DNA of 64,000 bases from Rhipidocladum racemiflorum. Lineage: Eukaryota > Streptophyta > Magnoliopsida > Poales > Poaceae. The notes under the pieces were generated by a model. The model was not told where the DNA came from, did no database searches, and worked only from the letters and a program-made list of their open reading frames with translations. The stretch is from NCBI GenBank assembly GCA_036346355.1, contig CM070569.1, positions 39,906,276 through 39,970,275 on the forward strand, given 5' to 3'. Below are positions 22,727 through 34,488 of this stretch, in pieces; position 1 is the stretch's first letter, and the number at the start of each line of letters is the position of its first letter. A program made the translations under genes and the position numbers.

Positions 22727-24017
22727 GCAACAGGATCATTGCCATTTAACAAGTTATTTTATCAGATAATTCAATAAAAAATACAAAAGTATCAAATACT
22801 TCTTTACGTTTTGTAAAATAACCAAGCATCCACGTTGTCAAGTGAAAGCATATTCTTACATATCAAGCTCTGTCGACAGCCAACACCGATTGACAGGATG
22901 ACAGATGGGTCAGGGGCAGGAGGGTGGAGCCGTGGAGGGATGGCCAAACTTAGGCTATTTGGTTGGGTCCAATTAAAGCTGTTAGAATATGAGTTGTAAA
23001 TATCCAAATCTGAATGTACGAATAGAGTTATTCAAAATTAACCGAGAACACAATCGAAATATCCCAACCAGACGAATAGTGATAAATCAAATCTGATACT
23101 GAATCCAAAATCAACTATTCGAAACTAATACCAAATACGACACAACTATCCGAAATCCATCTGAACAGATTCGGTCAATGGACATCTATCCCATTGATTG
23201 CACCGCTCGTGGATTAGGAAGGAAGGAAGCTAGGATCTTCCGTGCCGTGGTCCCGGTGCGAAGTACTTCAATCTATTCGATACACGCTTCTTTATTGTTG
23301 CGGTGGTGGATGATGACATATCACTCAAACATCAACTTGGTATGTTTTCAATTGCCAAAATTTGGAAAGAGTGGCAGGCCGTTAGCACCAAAGTTTTGGC
23401 AAATATTCGATTTAGAGTACACCTATTTAGCACTATGTGTGTTGCTAATTCAAGGGTAGGAGTTACAATGGGTGAGGTTTTTCCGTTGGTGCACATGTTG
23501 TCTCGAGGTTATCGAAACACGAGACAATAATGTGCACGCAACCGTTATAGGGGAGTATGATCCTAACTCGACAGCTCGTGCTCCTGAAATCCTCCACTTT
23601 CAAATAAAACCACTCAACTACAAATCTCCAAACTTTCAAATGATATAACTTTCAAATCTTCCTCAAAACTTTTAAATTCAGAGTAAAAGCTTTCAAATAG
23701 ATCAACTTTATTTCAACTTTTAACTAGACACCCGAAACCTTTCAACTACAAACTCCAAAACTTTCATCTGATCTAACTTTCAAATCTTCCTCAAACCTTT
23801 TGACTTAGGCTTCGATAAGATCTCTCAGATTGGTGCCCTTTGGAGCTTTGCTCGTCATCGCCGCCACCGTTGGTTCTTCGCCCCTTGCTGTTAGCGGTGT
23901 CCTTGAAAGCAGTGGTGGCCAGAGATGGAGACGGGGAGAGAAAGTGTGGGAGAGCCACACGGTAGTGTGCCACCTTCTCCTTCACACCATTCGGTATTAC
24001 TATCACCGCGGTATTTT
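22727..24017. other. Intergenic, repeat-like but unassigned
   Basis: Positions about 22960-23170 are rich in ATCCGAAAT-type words like those at 10790-10930. Positions about 23600-23810 hold direct repeats of the CTTTCAAATCTTCCTCAAA kind, about 130-140 bp apart. The open frame near 23180-23530 resembles no protein I know. No exons with splice support were found. Confidence 0.4.
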
Positions 24018-24375
24018 TTCGCAATTTTTGAATGATTTTTGAAGCGTTTACTGTACTAGCTTCCACAATTTATTTTATATAAAACTAGCCCTCTTGTGAA
24101 ATAATTTGTAGAAATAACCACTGGCCCACTCCTACGACCGGAGGGCGCAGAAGGACCGCCTGTTAGCGCGGAAGCAAAAGCTTCCGCCCACATGTGCCGC
24201 TGGAAGGTGTGGGTCACCCCCGGGCGAGCGGAAACTGAGGGGCATACGAGGGCGCGTGGCTTCCGCGCTACCCGGGAGTCATTTTATAAATTATTTCACA
24301 TGGAGCTAGTTTTGTATAAAAAAAAATCGGAAGATTAGTACAATAAATCCTTCATGATTTTCAACACTAACAAAA
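24018..24375. mobile_element. Fold-back (long TIR) element, Mutator-like by structure
   Basis: Arms of about 90 bp (about 24020-24115 and 24281-24372) are imperfect inverted repeats. Matching blocks include TTTACTGTACTAG with GTACAATAAA, and TATATAAAACTAGC with GCTAGTTTTGTATA. The GC-rich centre contains a local palindrome, GCGGAAGCAAAAGCTTCCGC. No clear 9-bp duplication was identified and no protein is encoded. Confidence 0.6.
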
Positions 24376-24790
24376 ATCACCTTTTTAACTTGACAATCAT
24401 ATTATCAACTTTTAACTAAAAAATACACAACTTTCAACTCGGATCTCAACCTTTTCGCTCACAAATTCAAAAAAATTCAACCCGAGTTTCCAACTTTGAA
24501 GTGGAAGTGTAACTTTCAACTCAGATATTTGAAACACTCGAATCTGAAAAAGGAAGAGCTTTCACCTGCATTTTGTCCCCCACATGGTTGCGCACGGTTA
24601 GAACGTCAACAGTCGAGCTGGTAGTAGCACTCCTTGCTTGGCCCGGTGGTCGGCACGGAGACAATCCGCGACAACGTCGCCGACGAGCACGCAACAGCGA
24701 TGGTGACGTCTGGCCATGGTAGACGAGCTCAAGGAGACGGGAGAAGGTGGAAGAAGAAGAAAAGGGCAATTAGGCTCTCGTGTAACTGCC

Positions 24791-25305
24791 GGAATTTTTT
24801 TTTTAAATAATACTTTTTTTAAACTGAATTGCGTTTCTAATACTCGAAAAATAACAATTGCAAAAATAATACGTGGTCGCCATATCGTATGGCGAATACC
24901 CTATTTTCGCCGAACCGTGTGGCGAATACCCTATTTTCGCCGAACCGTGTGGCGAAAATATCCTAAATCCGTAGTTAATCTGCTACACGGGAATCAAGGT
25001 CGTTGGCCAGACACGGTATGGCGAAGACCTATTTTCGCCAAACGGTTTGGCGAAAATAGGTATTTTCGCCAAACCGTTTGGCGAAAATAGGTCTTCGCCA
25101 TACCGCACTAAAAACAAATTTAACTAAACAACCGACGGTTAATCAGCTTTAATCGGGTAATTAGGCTATTTTCGCCATACCATACGGCGAAAATAGGGTA
25201 TTCGCCGTACGGTATGGCGACCACGTATTATTTTTGCAATTTTTATTTTTCGAGTATTAAAAACGCAATTCAGTTTAAAAAAAGTATTATTTAAAAAAAA
25301 TTTCC
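24791..25305. mobile_element. Mutator-like MITE with 9-bp target duplication
   Basis: The 9-bp direct repeat GTAACTGCC flanks the element exactly (24782-24790 and 25306-25314). The terminal inverted repeats begin GGAATTTTTTTT and end AAAAAAAATTTCC and remain complementary for about 130 bp. The interior consists of repeated CTATTTTCGCC(G/A)xACCGTxTGGCGAA units that are themselves partly palindromic, so most of the element can fold on itself. No transposase. Confidence 0.85.
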
Positions 25306-25314
25306 GTAACTGCC

Positions 25315-26175
25315 GCGTGTGGGGTAGGTTGCCAGAAAAGATTTAAAACTAGCCGGTAGAGCCAGAAAAGGTAGGGCGGGGATCAAATGGCTAGAAAACG
25401 ACGACACATGATCCATTGATCCGACGTCTGTGGGGGTGCACTTGCTGACAAGGCAAGTGGTGTCTCTCTGCTTAACAGCATTTATTTCTATTATTAATAC
25501 CCTTTTTTTTTCTGGAAACCATGATAAGATTTTTGTAACGGGGAACTCTGGTACAAATCTGATTGTTTGACGAAGTGTCGTTTATATTTATTTAGGCTTT
25601 AGCCATCGTCAGTTGATTCATACAAAGAGTTCTCCCGGTTCAAGCCTACTTCTGACTCGATACTTCCTCTGGATCGTGAGGCATTCTTCTGCAATTACCT
25701 TGCCCAACAATACATTCTCTCTGCAGGTAGCTTGCAGATACACTCGAGTAGACGTACAACGGTACAAGCAGTATCACGAGGCATTATTCTCATATTTCGC
25801 CTCTTATTGATTCAACAAACTTTACAATTCCTATCAAAAGAACAAAGATGTAGTTGTACAGTAACAAAAAAAAATCCCGCCTGCAGATAGCAATATACGT
25901 CTGACTCTTTAAAACGAACAAGACATCAAAAGAAAGTCCAAAGATACAATTTATTTCAACATAAAAACAGCCTTTGTCGAAGTACATAATACAACACAAT
26001 ATCCCGTCTTTGAACCATATGCAAGAATCCTTAATCATTTGCTGAACAGGCTGTGCGAAACCAGCCAAGTGATTATGCAGCTAATCACTGAAGCTGTTAC
26101 GAGATCCGCACCATTTCCGTGAAGCGGGACAATTCTGTTCTCACCACAATCTGGACATGCTCATTGCTCTTCGGG
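25315..26175. other. 3' flank of the MTV1-like gene
   Basis: The part nearest 26175 is the likely 3' UTR of the minus-strand MTV1-like gene. A minus-strand AATAAA poly(A) signal lies at 25950-25955, about 220 bp past the stop. The rest is intergenic with nothing recognised. Confidence 0.5.
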
Positions 26176-29100
26176 TTACTTCTTTGAACCACGTGCTGCT
26201 GCAAGGTGATCCTGTAAAAAAGAAGTGAAGTCGTTAACAACAGAGGGATGCTTTAAATGCCAGAACGTTGGTTATCTTATGCAAAACTATTATAGCATTA
26301 ATATATAGTTACCAGAGTTAGTCCAATAAATTTAAAATCAAGTACTGTATATTTCAGAATAGAGAGGATCATAAAGTACTGTATATTTCAGAATGAGGAG
26401 AAGGGGGGGGGGGGGGGGGCATTGGAAAATGAATGCGGCCAAGCATCGTTATAATTGAACAGACTACACGTTCTGGGACAATTTATCACCAATACGCATG
26501 ATGCCAGACATTGTTCCTCCAAAGTTCTATCAGCTGTTCCGCATCATCTCCCATCAGCATTGCCGGTTCAACACAACACTACAGAATCTATTTAGTTGTA
26601 TCTGCACAATTTTCCCCTGAACAAACATACTTTCTTCTTCTGTCTACAGTCCACACACCTATAGCTCTCCACTTGCAATTCCAAAGGACGTCAGAGCTTA
26701 AAAAGAACAAAGTTCCAGTGTATAAACATATCGGATTGACAAGGCTCCTTATTTTCAAGAATAATATCAAGTATTCAGATTCTATACAACTTTGTAGTGG
26801 GCCATTAGAAATTACAATTTAGGATTCTTAAAAAAAAAGAAATACTAATTAGATACCACGCAGAAAGGAAACAAAATAACATACTACCTCTATTTGTGAA
26901 TACTTGGCACTGTTGACTTTTCAGTCTCCAAGGTTAAACTTTGACCGCTAATTTTACACTAATACATTTATAAAATGTTGTAAGATTATAGTATTATGAA
27001 AATATTTCTTATAACAAATCTAACAATGCCATTTTAATACGATCAATCTAAATATTTAGAAAAAATATTATTGATTGAAGATTACGAAGTTTGAGTGGTC
27101 CAAGTGCCAAGTGTTCAAGGTAGTATCTAATACGCCCTCTAGCCAAATGAAAGTGACGTCCTAGCATCCAGTCCACCATTTCAGTTTTTGACCAACAATA
27201 TCTTTATTAATATTAATTATTTTTATTGACCATATGAAAGTGATGAGTAGATTGGTCTCCAAAAATACTTTCATAACATTATTGACCATAGAAATTGGTG
27301 GTCAAAGTTATGTCTTGGAAACCGTGCCCATGTCGAAAACATCACTTATTTGTGATCGGAGGTAGTACTTATTGATTGCACCTGATGTTTGCGCGAAATG
27401 AAACATGAAAAATTAAGCAGTAAATGAAAATGCTTACCGAGACAAAATCAAAAGCTTTAGTTTCTTCTTTCTTTGAATTTCCCACCACAGCAACATGATT
27501 TTGAGGTTGATTACTCGGATTAAAAATATCTGGAAGCACAGATGTATTTCCACTGTTCATACAATTGAAAGACGAATGCCCCAGACCAGCATTGAAATTT
27601 CCTAAATTTTGCAGCAACTGTTGCTGCTGAGCAAGAAGAACCCCCATAGCACCATAATTCAATTGCTGCCCAGGAAATGATTGATTTAACAGCATTTGTG
27701 GTGGCAAGTTGTACTGCAAGGGAACCTGCTGATAGAAGGCGCTTTGACCAAGAATACCATTCAATGATGCAGCACTTGCCACATGATTAGCCTGATTGTT
27801 CATGTCAAAGAACTGTGAACCATTGAGGTTACTGTTTGATTCTGCTTTAACTCCAGGCTGAGTTTGGGCAGTACCATTAAGGTTCAAACCAGCCATCAAA
27901 TAATTGACAGATCCTTTGTCATCAACTCCTTCTTGGAAGAATGGCTCAGTGCTGCTGCCAAATATACCCGGCAATTCATTTTTGTTTATCGAGGGGTTGT
28001 CACACATGGCAGCTGATGATTTTTCCTCTACAGTCATCCCTGAGAATAGGTCATTAGTCTCCTTAATCTCTGTCTCATGGAATGATACATCTGCAAATGG
28101 ATCACTTCCATTACCATTGCTAGTGGTACTTATATCAGCAATAGATTCACCACCAAGCAAATCATCAACCGAAGAAACATATGTATTATTCCCCATTATC
28201 TGCTCACTGCTTTCCTGAGCTGAACTTTGAGTTCCTGGATCATCTTGTTCCCCCGTATCAATCAAATCAGGCATCTGAACAGCAGCAGGTATTGTAGTTT
28301 TTGTTTCTGATAGATTTTTGGTTCCAGTAGATTGCTCCCCAACCAGCAGATTTAATACCTAAGAAAAGTGATGCAGCTTATTACATCTCAATGATTGCTG
28401 GTTGAAAGAGCTTGGGCCAAGAGTTAAAGTTGGAGCATAAAACAAAAGTTATTTCACATTTTTCTTTGATTAATGGAATATGCGCAAGTTTCTACTTTAA
28501 GAGATTCAGCTTTGCAAATTGACTCACCTTTGAAGCTTTTTCTCTGAGAGAAACCTGTGGCAGCTCACAGCATCTAACAACAGAAGCACTGTTCTCACTG
28601 AAATATGAAGCAATGATGGAATAAGGATCGCTATCCTGTTTCCTTACAATGGCTTCCAACACACAGATAGCCTTCATGCGAACCTGAGTAATAAACAAAT
28701 ACTTACATATTTATGAAAATTTTAATATACTGTAGATGAAGTGCTATCCTTGGTCAAGCTAACAGGGTACACATATGATCTAAACAGGTAAATTAATGAA
28801 GGGAAATACTATTGCATCAAAAATATTCAAACAAGGTTAACAAACATCACGAATAATGAACATACTCCATATCACCAACCCTAGCCAGAAATAAACCTGA
28901 TTTGATTCAGCGAAAGTTGGCCTGTATTGGCAAACAAGGCAAAACACTATGAATCCACTAATCAATTAAAGATTTGCTACTGATTGCCTAACAATATTAT
29001 CAGGACCAGTATGCTAGCCTGCTGGGTAAATATGCTCAAACATGTCATGAACTGCAATAGCAGGGATGCTCATGTAAAGGTTCTTGAACTAAATATTTTT

Positions 29101-32100
29101 TCATCACATAGTTTACAACATATTTGCATTCATATATTATTGCTCAAGCTCAATAGATTATGATAAATTGCTAACTGCATTGAAAATTGAATGTTGAGTT
29201 GAGCACAGTGCTGTTTATACATTAACCTCTATTACATACAGTTCTTAACTTCTAATCATATATGACATGCACAGAGTCTAATGATAGTGATAACTGATAA
29301 TCAGTGTACATGGTAAGAAAAGAAATTAGTCCGCATCATCCGCTAAAAAAGAGGATAGAGTATACTAAATCTTTTTTTATAAAGCTATATCTAATATTTT
29401 CCTTTTGACATTCTCAGATTTTAATACATTTATTAACTTTAAATAGATTTGCACTTTCCGGAATTTCCATATTAGCATACTATCAAAAGTACCTACATGT
29501 AACCATGAATAAACAAAACAAAATAAATTGATGCGTCCATGCAATATACACTAATCACTTTTCAGGAGAGTTAGGACCATAATTTAGACTAAAATTTTAG
29601 CCGGTTTTATTACAGTAGTGAAATGTTCCACTAGACAAAAAAAAATCATCCTAAACTCACCTGCCATATTGAAGAATTCAGTTTGTTCTCAAGGGCTCGG
29701 CTCATAGCGAGTGCATCCAATTTGGAGGCTTCTGTTAGAAATATATGCAGAGCATCTCGAGTTGGTTGCAACCGCACACCACTTGCAGTAACAATTGTCT
29801 CCAAAAGTCTCTCCTCGCGAGTTTTAACCCCTGGTTGACTTGAGTCGGTATCATCAGCCGGCGCAGAACTCGATGGACTGGAACCCCAAGAGCCAGAAGC
29901 CACGTTCTTTGAAGCACCAGATGAGGCACGGCTCTCACCTTGAATTTCACTTGGATCATATCTACCATATCTATCAGTTTCTGTGGTCAGAGACCTACGG
30001 AGGTTTGGGCTCTTGTACGCACCACCATTATCATTTGTTATCATTGAATGTGTAGCAGCAAAGTTGGTCAAGCCCTGTTTAATGGAAGCACTCCCGATGC
30101 CCACTACTTCACTTAGTTCACTAAGGAAAGACTTTTTGTCATCTCTTGATGGCCCAAAATTAGTATTTCCAAAGCCCTGTATGCGCTTGCCAAGACCTTC
30201 TGTCACAACAACAGGTTTAGGGTCCTCTGTGGAGAAAACAGCAGCGATAGCCTCGTTTGCAGTTTCGCGGACAGCCTTATTAAGGGCATCCCCTTTTAAG
30301 GGGTCAGGTTGTCCTTTGTAGTGAACAAGCTGGCGCATAGCTGCTGAGTGCCGTTGCATTTCCCGCTTGAAATCAGTGCCAGATTTTCCAACAGCATATT
30401 TAATCAACCGCAAAGCCTGGAAAACAAGTAAAGGATAGAAAATGTTATATACAACTGAATAGGAGGAACTGAAGCCTACAGGTCCAAAAGATTAAACGAA
30501 CCAATGTACTTGAAAAGTTAGACTAAAGCTAGTGTAGTTGCAACATTACACTGCAGACATTACGTGCTTTCTCTGAATATATATGAGGGAACAGGGCACC
30601 ACATCATGATTGGAAGCGTTTTGTGCTCATGATTACAGAAAACATAATTTCATGAAGTCCACTAAATGCATGAACGCAAATTGGTATAGAGTATTCAGTA
30701 CAAACACTTAGCAAAGTAGTATTATGTCCTTAAGAAGCATTTAGTTCACCTGGAGAGGGGTTACTCATATGTCTGATATATTCCAGAAATTTTGAATAAA
30801 GATGTTCAATTTATCATAGTGGGTCTGATATATTTCAGAAATCTTGAATAAAGATGCTCAATTTATCATAGTGAGATCAGAAGTCGCACCAACACCATGA
30901 CTAAAATGTAATACAACTTTTAAACGCCATTAGTGCGAACTGCGAAGTACCTAGTTCACATTCAACTTCGCTAAACAACCTCAAATATACAGGATTAAAG
31001 AAACCTTTTATTGGATCATAGCGATAAAAATTTGTTGCAGTTCATATTAGCCGCACAAGGTTTCTGCTAACAGTGTCCACCAAAAACAATCATACAACAC
31101 ACTAGTGTCTCAAGTAATGTGACTAATCAACAAACTCTTCAGAGTAAACCAACCTAATCTGCAATTGTTAAATCTAATACAACTCACGATTTGGAGCAGT
31201 TATGTGTAAGGGAGTTGGATGAGGAATATGTACCCAATTTTTTTATATGAAAAAAGAAGCAGAAGGTGAGTTTGATTTCCATCAGTAGGAACTCCGTCTG
31301 TATAAATCCAATCTAGCTAATTTGCGTAGAAGGTAACAGTTCATCTGGTTGAGGGGTGGATTGGGTGAAGAGGTGTGTGGAGCAGTGGCACCTCCAGATA
31401 AGCAAGGAAGGCTCTCTACTGGAAAAGCTGTTGAACCCTAATAGCGAAGAACGCAAACATAGTCGATTTTTTCCCCTTACACCTTCACCTGGGCACTATT
31501 CTCTAATGTTTTAGGCCTATGGGCTGGGGTACACCACCAATAACCATTCTTTCTACGCTGGAAATTCTCCATTTCCCCTTAACCCACCAAATTCCCCTTC
31601 TCATCCACACCCCGTGGTCAACTGTCAATCGAGCGTGCACATGCTCACGCCGTTCAGCTAGAATCGATCGCGCCTTCCCCAACACGAGAGCCATCATCCT
31701 CTTTCAACTAGTCCACCGATCAGATCAGAATGTTGTACGCATCATAGCCACGGCCGCGAAATCAATCAGCGAGAACACTACAACGCCGACCGCCGCCAGC
31801 ACTACGATACTGACCACGAACACTTGGACGATCTACCTCAGCGCCGCCCACCTAATCCTCATCCACCGTAAGGTCAACCCGATCCGAAGTCACAGAAAGG
31901 GAGGGGGGACGCACGGAGGAGGGGCGGTCGGGAGCCCACCTTCTGCTTGACGACGGGGCTCCTGTTGTCGAGTCGCTTGAGGACGTAGTCGGCGACCTCC
32001 TTGACGACGCCAGCGTCGGAGGCGCGCAGCAGCTCGCAGATCTCCTCGAGCTTGTAGACGGGGGCGACCTTGTCGTCGTCCGCCGTGACGCCGTCCACCA

Positions 32101-32146
32101 TCCGCGACCGCCAGTAGGACTCCACCGCCCGCCGGCTCTGATCCAT
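26176..32146 (-). CDS. MTV1: MTV1/tepsin-like ENTH-domain protein (AP-4 vesicle accessory)
   Basis: Five exons on the minus strand: 32146-31940, 30416-29661, 28683-28528, 28358-27438 and 26211-26176 (stop TAA). All introns are GT-AG, giving 691 aa, close to the length I recall for Arabidopsis MTV1. Residues 1 to about 135 form the ENTH domain (start MDQSRRAVESYWRSRM, then VYKLEEICELL, LKRLDNRSPVVKQK, LRLIKYAVGKSG). A second helical VHS/ENTH-like segment covers about 270-373. The long C-terminal tail is Ser/Asn/Gln-rich and contains LFSGMTV (477-483), which fits the LFxGM motif by which tepsin binds AP-4. The protein ends AARGSKK. Plant MTV1 works at the trans-Golgi network in vacuolar cargo sorting. 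Introns hold MITEs and small tandem repeats. Confidence 0.9.
26403..26419 (+). repeat. Seventeen-base poly-G run
   Basis: An uninterrupted G run in the last intron of the MTV1-like gene (C run in the transcript). Just upstream, a direct repeat of AGTACTGTATATTTCAGAAT occurs twice. Runs like this are prone to length error in assemblies. Confidence 0.9.
26884..27123. mobile_element. Stowaway-like MITE (240 bp)
   Basis: Flanked by TA dinucleotides. The termini CTACCTCTATTTGTGAATACTT and AAGTGTTCAAGGTAG are imperfect inverted repeats. It is AT-rich with internal inverted structure. It lies in the last intron of the MTV1-like gene. Confidence 0.75.
27133..27365. mobile_element. Stowaway MITE (233 bp)
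   Basis: Flanked by TA. On the minus strand it opens CTACCTCCGATCACAAATAAG, the familiar Stowaway-type CTCCCTCCG-like terminus of grass MITEs, and the other end is a diverged complement. It lies 10 bp from the previous MITE in the same intron and about 70 bp from exon 4. Confidence 0.82.
30771..30874. repeat. Tandem duplication of 52 bp in MTV1-like intron 1
   Basis: Two adjacent 52-bp units begin GTCTGATATATT. They differ by a handful of substitutions (for example CCAGAAATTT versus TCAGAAATCT). Non-coding. Confidence 0.85.
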
Positions 32147-32572
32147 GGCACCCTCTCTAGCTCCCCCCGATCGGAGACGGCCGGGAACCCTAGGGCTAGG
32201 CTACCGCCGCGCCACCGGGAGGTCCAGATCTGAGAGGGGCGCGGCCGTGGACCGGGTCTACGAGGAGAAGAGAAGGTTGGGGGCGGGCGGGGGTGAGCGG
32301 CACGTGCTATCGTAGGACGGAGAGGGATGGGATGGAAGAATCATGGAAGCTTCTAGTGTCGGGTCGGGTCGGGTCGGGGAGTTTGCAAAGGCTTCAACCG
32401 TTTCGCTTTCTTCCGATCCACTATCCAGCAAGTATTCCGTCACGTGGCGCCATGGGGGTTTAGGCTGTTGCTAGTTGCTACTTGCTGCTGCTTTGATGGG
32501 GGCATGGAGCATCTTTTCAAACATTTTTATTGCCTTCTTATTAAGAACTTGCCCGGCTGCCCGCACCTCTTA
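32147..32572. other. 5' UTR and promoter side of the MTV1-like gene
   Basis: GC-rich next to the MTV1 start codon, with a (GGGTC)n run near 32358-32378. No TATA box is assigned. The upstream part reaches a Tourist-like element at 32573. Confidence 0.4.
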
Positions 32573-33235
32573 TGGGCTGTTTGGTTGGCTGCATCTAAAG
32601 AAATTTGCATCTGTAGATGCAAAAGATGGGTGTTTGGTTGTCTTCTCATTCAAGTCAGCCTGGCTCTACAGATGCAAAACACTTCTTCACCGGCTCAGAA
32701 ACGAGAAAATCCACCGCTTTCCCAGAGCCAGCTCTGTGAGCCATGCATGCATGCTGACATCAGCATTTACTATCTAGTTTTCTTCTTTTCTTTGCTATAT
32801 CTTTTGATTAACATCTCCGATTAACCAACCGATTTCACCTATGTGTTCTTGATATTTTTTCGAACAAAACTAGACCATACTTGCTATATAAATTTCAAAA
32901 GATTAAAATTTTAGTTTTTCAATTTATTGATATTCTAGAATATATTTTAAGTTTTTTTATTTTCGTTTGTGAAATTATTGATTTTTTAGTATTTTTAAAA
33001 TTTATTCCATCCTTCTCTTGAATTTGTCTATCACACTTCCATTCTAGTGCTTCTCTTGAATTTGTCTATCACACTTCCATTCTAGTGCAGCCAACCAAAC
33101 AACATCTCTGTGCAGCCTGTCCAACCTCATGCGACCAACCAAACAACATCTCATTGCATCCACTCAGCCTGACTCCCACCAGCATGGTTGAGCTCATGCA
33201 GCCTGGCTGAGCTGAGAAGGCAACCAAACAGCCCA
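32573..33235. mobile_element. Tourist/PIF-type MITE (663 bp)
   Basis: The termini TGGGCTGTTTGGTTG and CAACCAAACAGCCCA are perfect 15-bp inverted repeats flanked on both sides by the 3-bp duplication TTA, diagnostic of PIF/Harbinger (Tourist). Inside are further TTTGGTTG/CAACCAAAC repeats and a tandem 36-39 bp duplication at about 33011-33087. No transposase. Confidence 0.9.
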
Positions 33236-33238
33236 TTA

Positions 33239-34488
33239 GTTGCTCTTCCATTCCCTCTTTACTTTCGCACAACTATTATTTCCATACATCTCTTATATGC
33301 ATATGAAAAATTAACCCCTATGCTCCTAATTCTCCTCCTCCTAATTAACTCTTAATTTACCTAAAATAATCCGAATGGTGGTGATGAATCAATCCATTTT
33401 ATTTTCATCTTCGGTGTTCTTTGTGAACTCGGAAGCACAATTTATGCTCCTGTCATATTCTCCTGATCTGGGTCTTACTATAGCTCCCACCCACCCCTTC
33501 TAAAATCATGAGACATAAATCTTGTTATGAAAAGCACAAGACCAAAGAGCTAATGTTAAGGTCTAATTTTAAACTTAGCATGAGTACTCCAATTTCTCAA
33601 GTACAACCCTTTGTTTTCATGTCTCGTGAGATCCCTTGTGTTCAAAAGAGGAAGAGAATGTACCATTGCAATCGGTAGAATGTACCATTGCAACCACCGG
33701 TTCTTCGATCTTTGCCTCTTTTCAACTAAAAGCATATAAGAACCCTGCGTCGAAGCATCAAAGACATTGATAAAGAGATGGTAAACATTCGGTTACATGG
33801 TGACGTGGGGAAGTATCCGACGCAGGGCTGGAAAAAAAACTTATTTGTGTGGCTCGTAAGCTTAGTTCAAAATTACTCTAATTATATTTATTTATTTATT
33901 AAATATTGAATGAGTTAGTTTCAAATAAAATTGAATTTTTCTCTGGCTTGATTTGGCTCGGCTCGTTAGCTCAATTCTAAAAATACATTTAAACTATAAA
34001 TAAAATGATATTAAATTAAACTGTGTCAATTTCAAAAAAGGCTCGAAAAAATGAGGATTTTTCTTGATATGATGCGAAGGGATAGCTGTGTTGATGGCTG
34101 ATAAAGAGACGGGAACACCTAGTTACATAATTGTATGGAAAAGCATCCGGTGCAAAGGGGTGGTTGCACGCTTACGATGTTTCCAAAACTACCCGCATAA
34201 AAGACAAACCTCCCCCACCCTGCAGTTCTTCAAAACAAAAGCAAAGGGGCAAGTTTCATGTTTGTTATCCACAACAGATACGACCTCAGCTGACAATATA
34301 TATTTGCACAAGTCATTGTCAAAATTGACGATACAACTGGAAGGAACAAATTGTAACAGCATTCTATCTGACTTTCACGGTGGCTGGCTTCACAAGTAAA
34401 TTCATCCCCACGGCTACGCAGTAGACAATTGTATTCTCAGGTCAAGAATCATGCTAAGTAAAAAATAATGCACATCATTTTATCTATA
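33239..34488. other. Intergenic between Tourist element and tRNase Z 3' end
   Basis: About 33820-34050 contains a weak GGCTCG-rich segment starting GGGCTGGAAA, like the hAT family at 13983-14998 but decayed. Sequences near 33760-33830 and 34096-34160 look like diverged direct repeats. The stretch next to 34488 is the likely 3' UTR of the tRNase Z gene. Confidence 0.4.

Noticed and set aside
23178..23530. Overlapping plus-strand frames of 75-93 codons
   Set aside because: They match no known family, have no splice-linked neighbours, and lie in a repeat-like region.
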